Shown: positions 5,550-6,642 of the stretch, piece by piece
Position numbering within the stretch: position 1 is the stretch's first letter
How the letters are laid out: each line of letters opens with the position of its first letter
NCBI GenBank assembly: GCA_038108875.1
Contig: JAYNII010000023.1
Coordinates: 1-6,642 of the forward strand
Source: VMDH01 sp038108875
Lineage (GTDB): Bacteria; Pseudomonadota; Gammaproteobacteria; Magnimaribacterales; D2472
Length of the DNA: 6,642 nt
Direction of reading: 5' to 3'
Made by a program: the position numbers and the translations under genes
The notes under the pieces: model-generated
Database searches by the model: none
Seen by the model: only the letters and a program-made list of their open reading frames with translations
What the model was told of the DNA's origin: nothing

Positions 5550-6526
5550 AAATCGTAATTTCACCAATTACTCAACATCTATTCAGTAAGCAGTTCAAGG
5601 AATTTGAATCACTTCACAACATTAGTTTGGAGAAATTAATTCTTGATCCACAAAACTCAAATGAACCTAATTGGCATGAAGCACAGATAAGCGATGCATT
5701 TTTTTTAACCTATGAATTTATGTTTGCAGTTCAGGCCAATCCAGCATTAATACCAAGCTTGCTAGAGGTATGCAAAAAGACAAAATTTGTCCAAACAGGT
5801 TTAGCTGGCATGGATTCAGATTTTGCACAAGAACTTCTTAAGATACCAAACTTAAAAGTAGCTAATGCTAGGGGTGTGCACGCTATTCCAATTGCAAACT
5901 TTGTCTTCGCACAAGCATTAAGATGGACCAAAAGGATCGATCAACACATTGTGCTCCAAAACAACAAAGATTGGTCAGCTTTGGGAGGAGATGGCGAGCT
6001 AACTGGCAAAACCATGCTTATCTGGGGGTGTGGAGGTATTGGAGAGGAAATTGCTAGGTTAGCAAAGGCATTCAGAATGAATGTTGTTGGGGTCAGGAGA
6101 TCTGCTTTTAATCATCCGAATGTTGATCATCCAATTACTAATTCCGAAGTCATTGAATGGTTGCCATTTGCTGATTTTGTTGTCTTAGCATTGCCTGATT
6201 CAAGTGATACAAGAAATATAGTTAATAAGGAAACACTAGCAAAATTTGCAGCTAATTCTATGTTAATTAATGTAGGACGGGGGAGCGCTATTGATGAAAA
6301 TGCGTTGGTTGATGCCTTAAATCATAATGTCATTTCTTCTGCGGCTTTGGATACGACTAAAGTTGAGCCACTGCCTGTGAATTCTCCATTATGGACTGCA
6401 AAGAACTGCTTCATAACTGCGCATGACTCAGCTCATTCTTTGCAGGCAGTACCTCGCACTTTCTCGCTTTTTATTAAAAACCTACACAACTTACTTAAAG
6501 ACAGCCCAATAGAAAATATTTGTTAG
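5546..6526 (+). CDS. D-isomer-specific 2-hydroxyacid dehydrogenase, probably NADP-dependent
   Basis: This 326-residue protein would interconvert a 2-oxoacid and a D-2-hydroxyacid. The Rossmann motif is GCGGIG (161-166). The second strand ends in VVGVRRS, where R194 and R195 replace the acidic residue of NAD enzymes, which suggests NADPH as in GhrA/GhrB-type glyoxylate/hydroxypyruvate reductases. The catalytic set appears intact: R245 in INVGRGSAID, E284 in VEPLP, and H303 in TAHDSAHS. The family's usual ALDVF is ALDTT (277-281) here. The N-terminal substrate-binding domain is divergent. The ATG overlaps the ligase stop by 4 bases (ATGA), with only AAGGA directly before it, so translation is probably coupled. 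Its place in the pathway is unknown; reduction of a 2-oxoacid intermediate or cleanup of a by-product are possibilities. Confidence 0.85.
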   Translation: MKIVISPITQHLFSKQFKEFESLHNISLEKLILDPQNSNEPNWHEAQISDAFFLTYEFMFAVQANPALIPSLLEVCKKTKFVQTGLAGMDSDFAQELLKIPNLKVANARGVHAIPIANFVFAQALRWTKRIDQHIVLQNNKDWSALGGDGELTGKTMLIWGCGGIGEEIARLAKAFRMNVVGVRRSAFNHPNVDHPITNSEVIEWLPFADFVVLALPDSSDTRNIVNKETLAKFAANSMLINVGRGSAIDENALVDALNHNVISSAALDTTKVEPLPVNSPLWTAKNCFITAHDSAHSLQAVPRTFSLFIKNLHNLLKDSPIENIC

Positions 6527-6548
6527 TACTTATATTCTCTGCTAATCT
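6520..6548 (+). promoter_or_regulatory. Candidate extended -10 promoter before the gene at 6618
   Basis: TTGTTA (6520-6525) is spaced 17 bases from TAATCT (6543-6548), which is preceded by an extended -10 TG at 6540-6541. Transcription would begin near 6555 and give a leader of about 60 bases. The -10 hexamer is poor outside its TA...T positions. The position between two genes with a 91-base gap makes a promoter plausible. Confidence 0.3.
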
Positions 6549-6549
6549 G

Positions 6550-6566
6550 AATTCTTAGGGGGAAAT
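6550..6566 (+). repeat. Second copy of an AATTCTTAG-GGGG-AAAT motif
   Basis: AATTCTTAGGGGGAAAT here nearly repeats 1809-1827, which differs by one inserted A before the G run and one inserted T after it. Each copy is preceded by TGCTAA, adjacent in the first case and 4 bases away in the second. Both copies lie in the only two substantial intergenic gaps of the window. It may be a shared promoter-downstream or operator element; the number of copies is too small to be sure. Confidence 0.4.
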
Positions 6567-6606
6567 AGCTTTATTTTAGAGTCAATCTTTAACAATTTTG
6601 CTCAAT

Positions 6607-6614
6607 AGGAGGAG
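6607..6614 (+). promoter_or_regulatory. Strong Shine-Dalgarno for the gene at 6618
   Basis: AGGAGGAG precedes the ATG at 6618 with ideal spacing (5 bases from the AGGAGG core). It is the strongest ribosome binding site in the window and marks a real, well-translated gene start. Confidence 0.8.
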
Positions 6615-6617
6615 CGT

Positions 6618-6642
6618 ATGAAATTTACTTTAATGATCTTTA
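6618..6642 (+). CDS. Start of an unidentified gene, cut by the window end
   Basis: Only eight codons are visible (MKFTLMIF). The lysine followed by hydrophobic residues would fit a signal peptide or the first beta strand of a cytosolic enzyme such as a luciferase-like monooxygenase or YCII-like protein. This is too little to assign a family. The strong ribosome binding site and the 91-base upstream gap suggest its own transcript on the same strand. Confidence 0.6.

Noticed and set aside
5731..5931. 66-codon open frame on the - strand
   Set aside because: It is antisense to the N-terminal part of the 2-hydroxyacid dehydrogenase and has no domain or convincing start.

Overview
The window is AT-rich by eye, with every gene on the + strand. 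It is densely packed: genes overlap by 4 to 8 bases or sit 3 to 12 bases apart, and the longest non-coding stretch is about 91 bases. This compactness, the base composition and the protein families suggest a streamlined, probably marine, proteobacterium (a gammaproteobacterium is my best guess). The lineage is inference and no marker gene is present.

Layout. Bases 1-1777 are the end of one catabolic transcription unit: a 5'-truncated 4-hydroxy-2-oxovalerate-type aldolase (meta-cleavage pathway, HsaF/DmpG/BphI family), then 3 bases later a luciferase-like flavin monooxygenase. A 50-base gap follows. It holds a candidate promoter and an inverted repeat that covers the next ribosome binding site. 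Bases 1828-6526 then form a tight six-gene unit: a stand-alone Rieske [2Fe-2S] protein, a KshA-like oxygenase catalytic subunit, two tandem overlapping Lrp/AsnC regulators, a FadD3-like acyl-CoA synthetase and a D-2-hydroxyacid dehydrogenase. After a 91-base gap a new gene starts at 6618 and leaves the window.

How they may work together. KshA-like oxygenation, a FadD3-like CoA ligase and an HsaF-like aldolase are all steps of aerobic 9,10-seco steroid degradation. The window therefore looks like part of a cluster for steroids or another polycyclic terpenoid-like substrate. The substrate is inferred from family resemblance, not shown.

The most unusual element is the oxygenase. In ordinary KshA proteins the Rieske cluster and the mononuclear iron site lie on one chain. 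Here the first gene carries the complete cluster motif (CxH...CxxH). The second carries the mononuclear iron ligands behind a shortened Rieske-like N-terminus that has lost all four cluster ligands. Both genes have their own start and ribosome binding site, so this appears to be a real two-component form rather than a frameshift.
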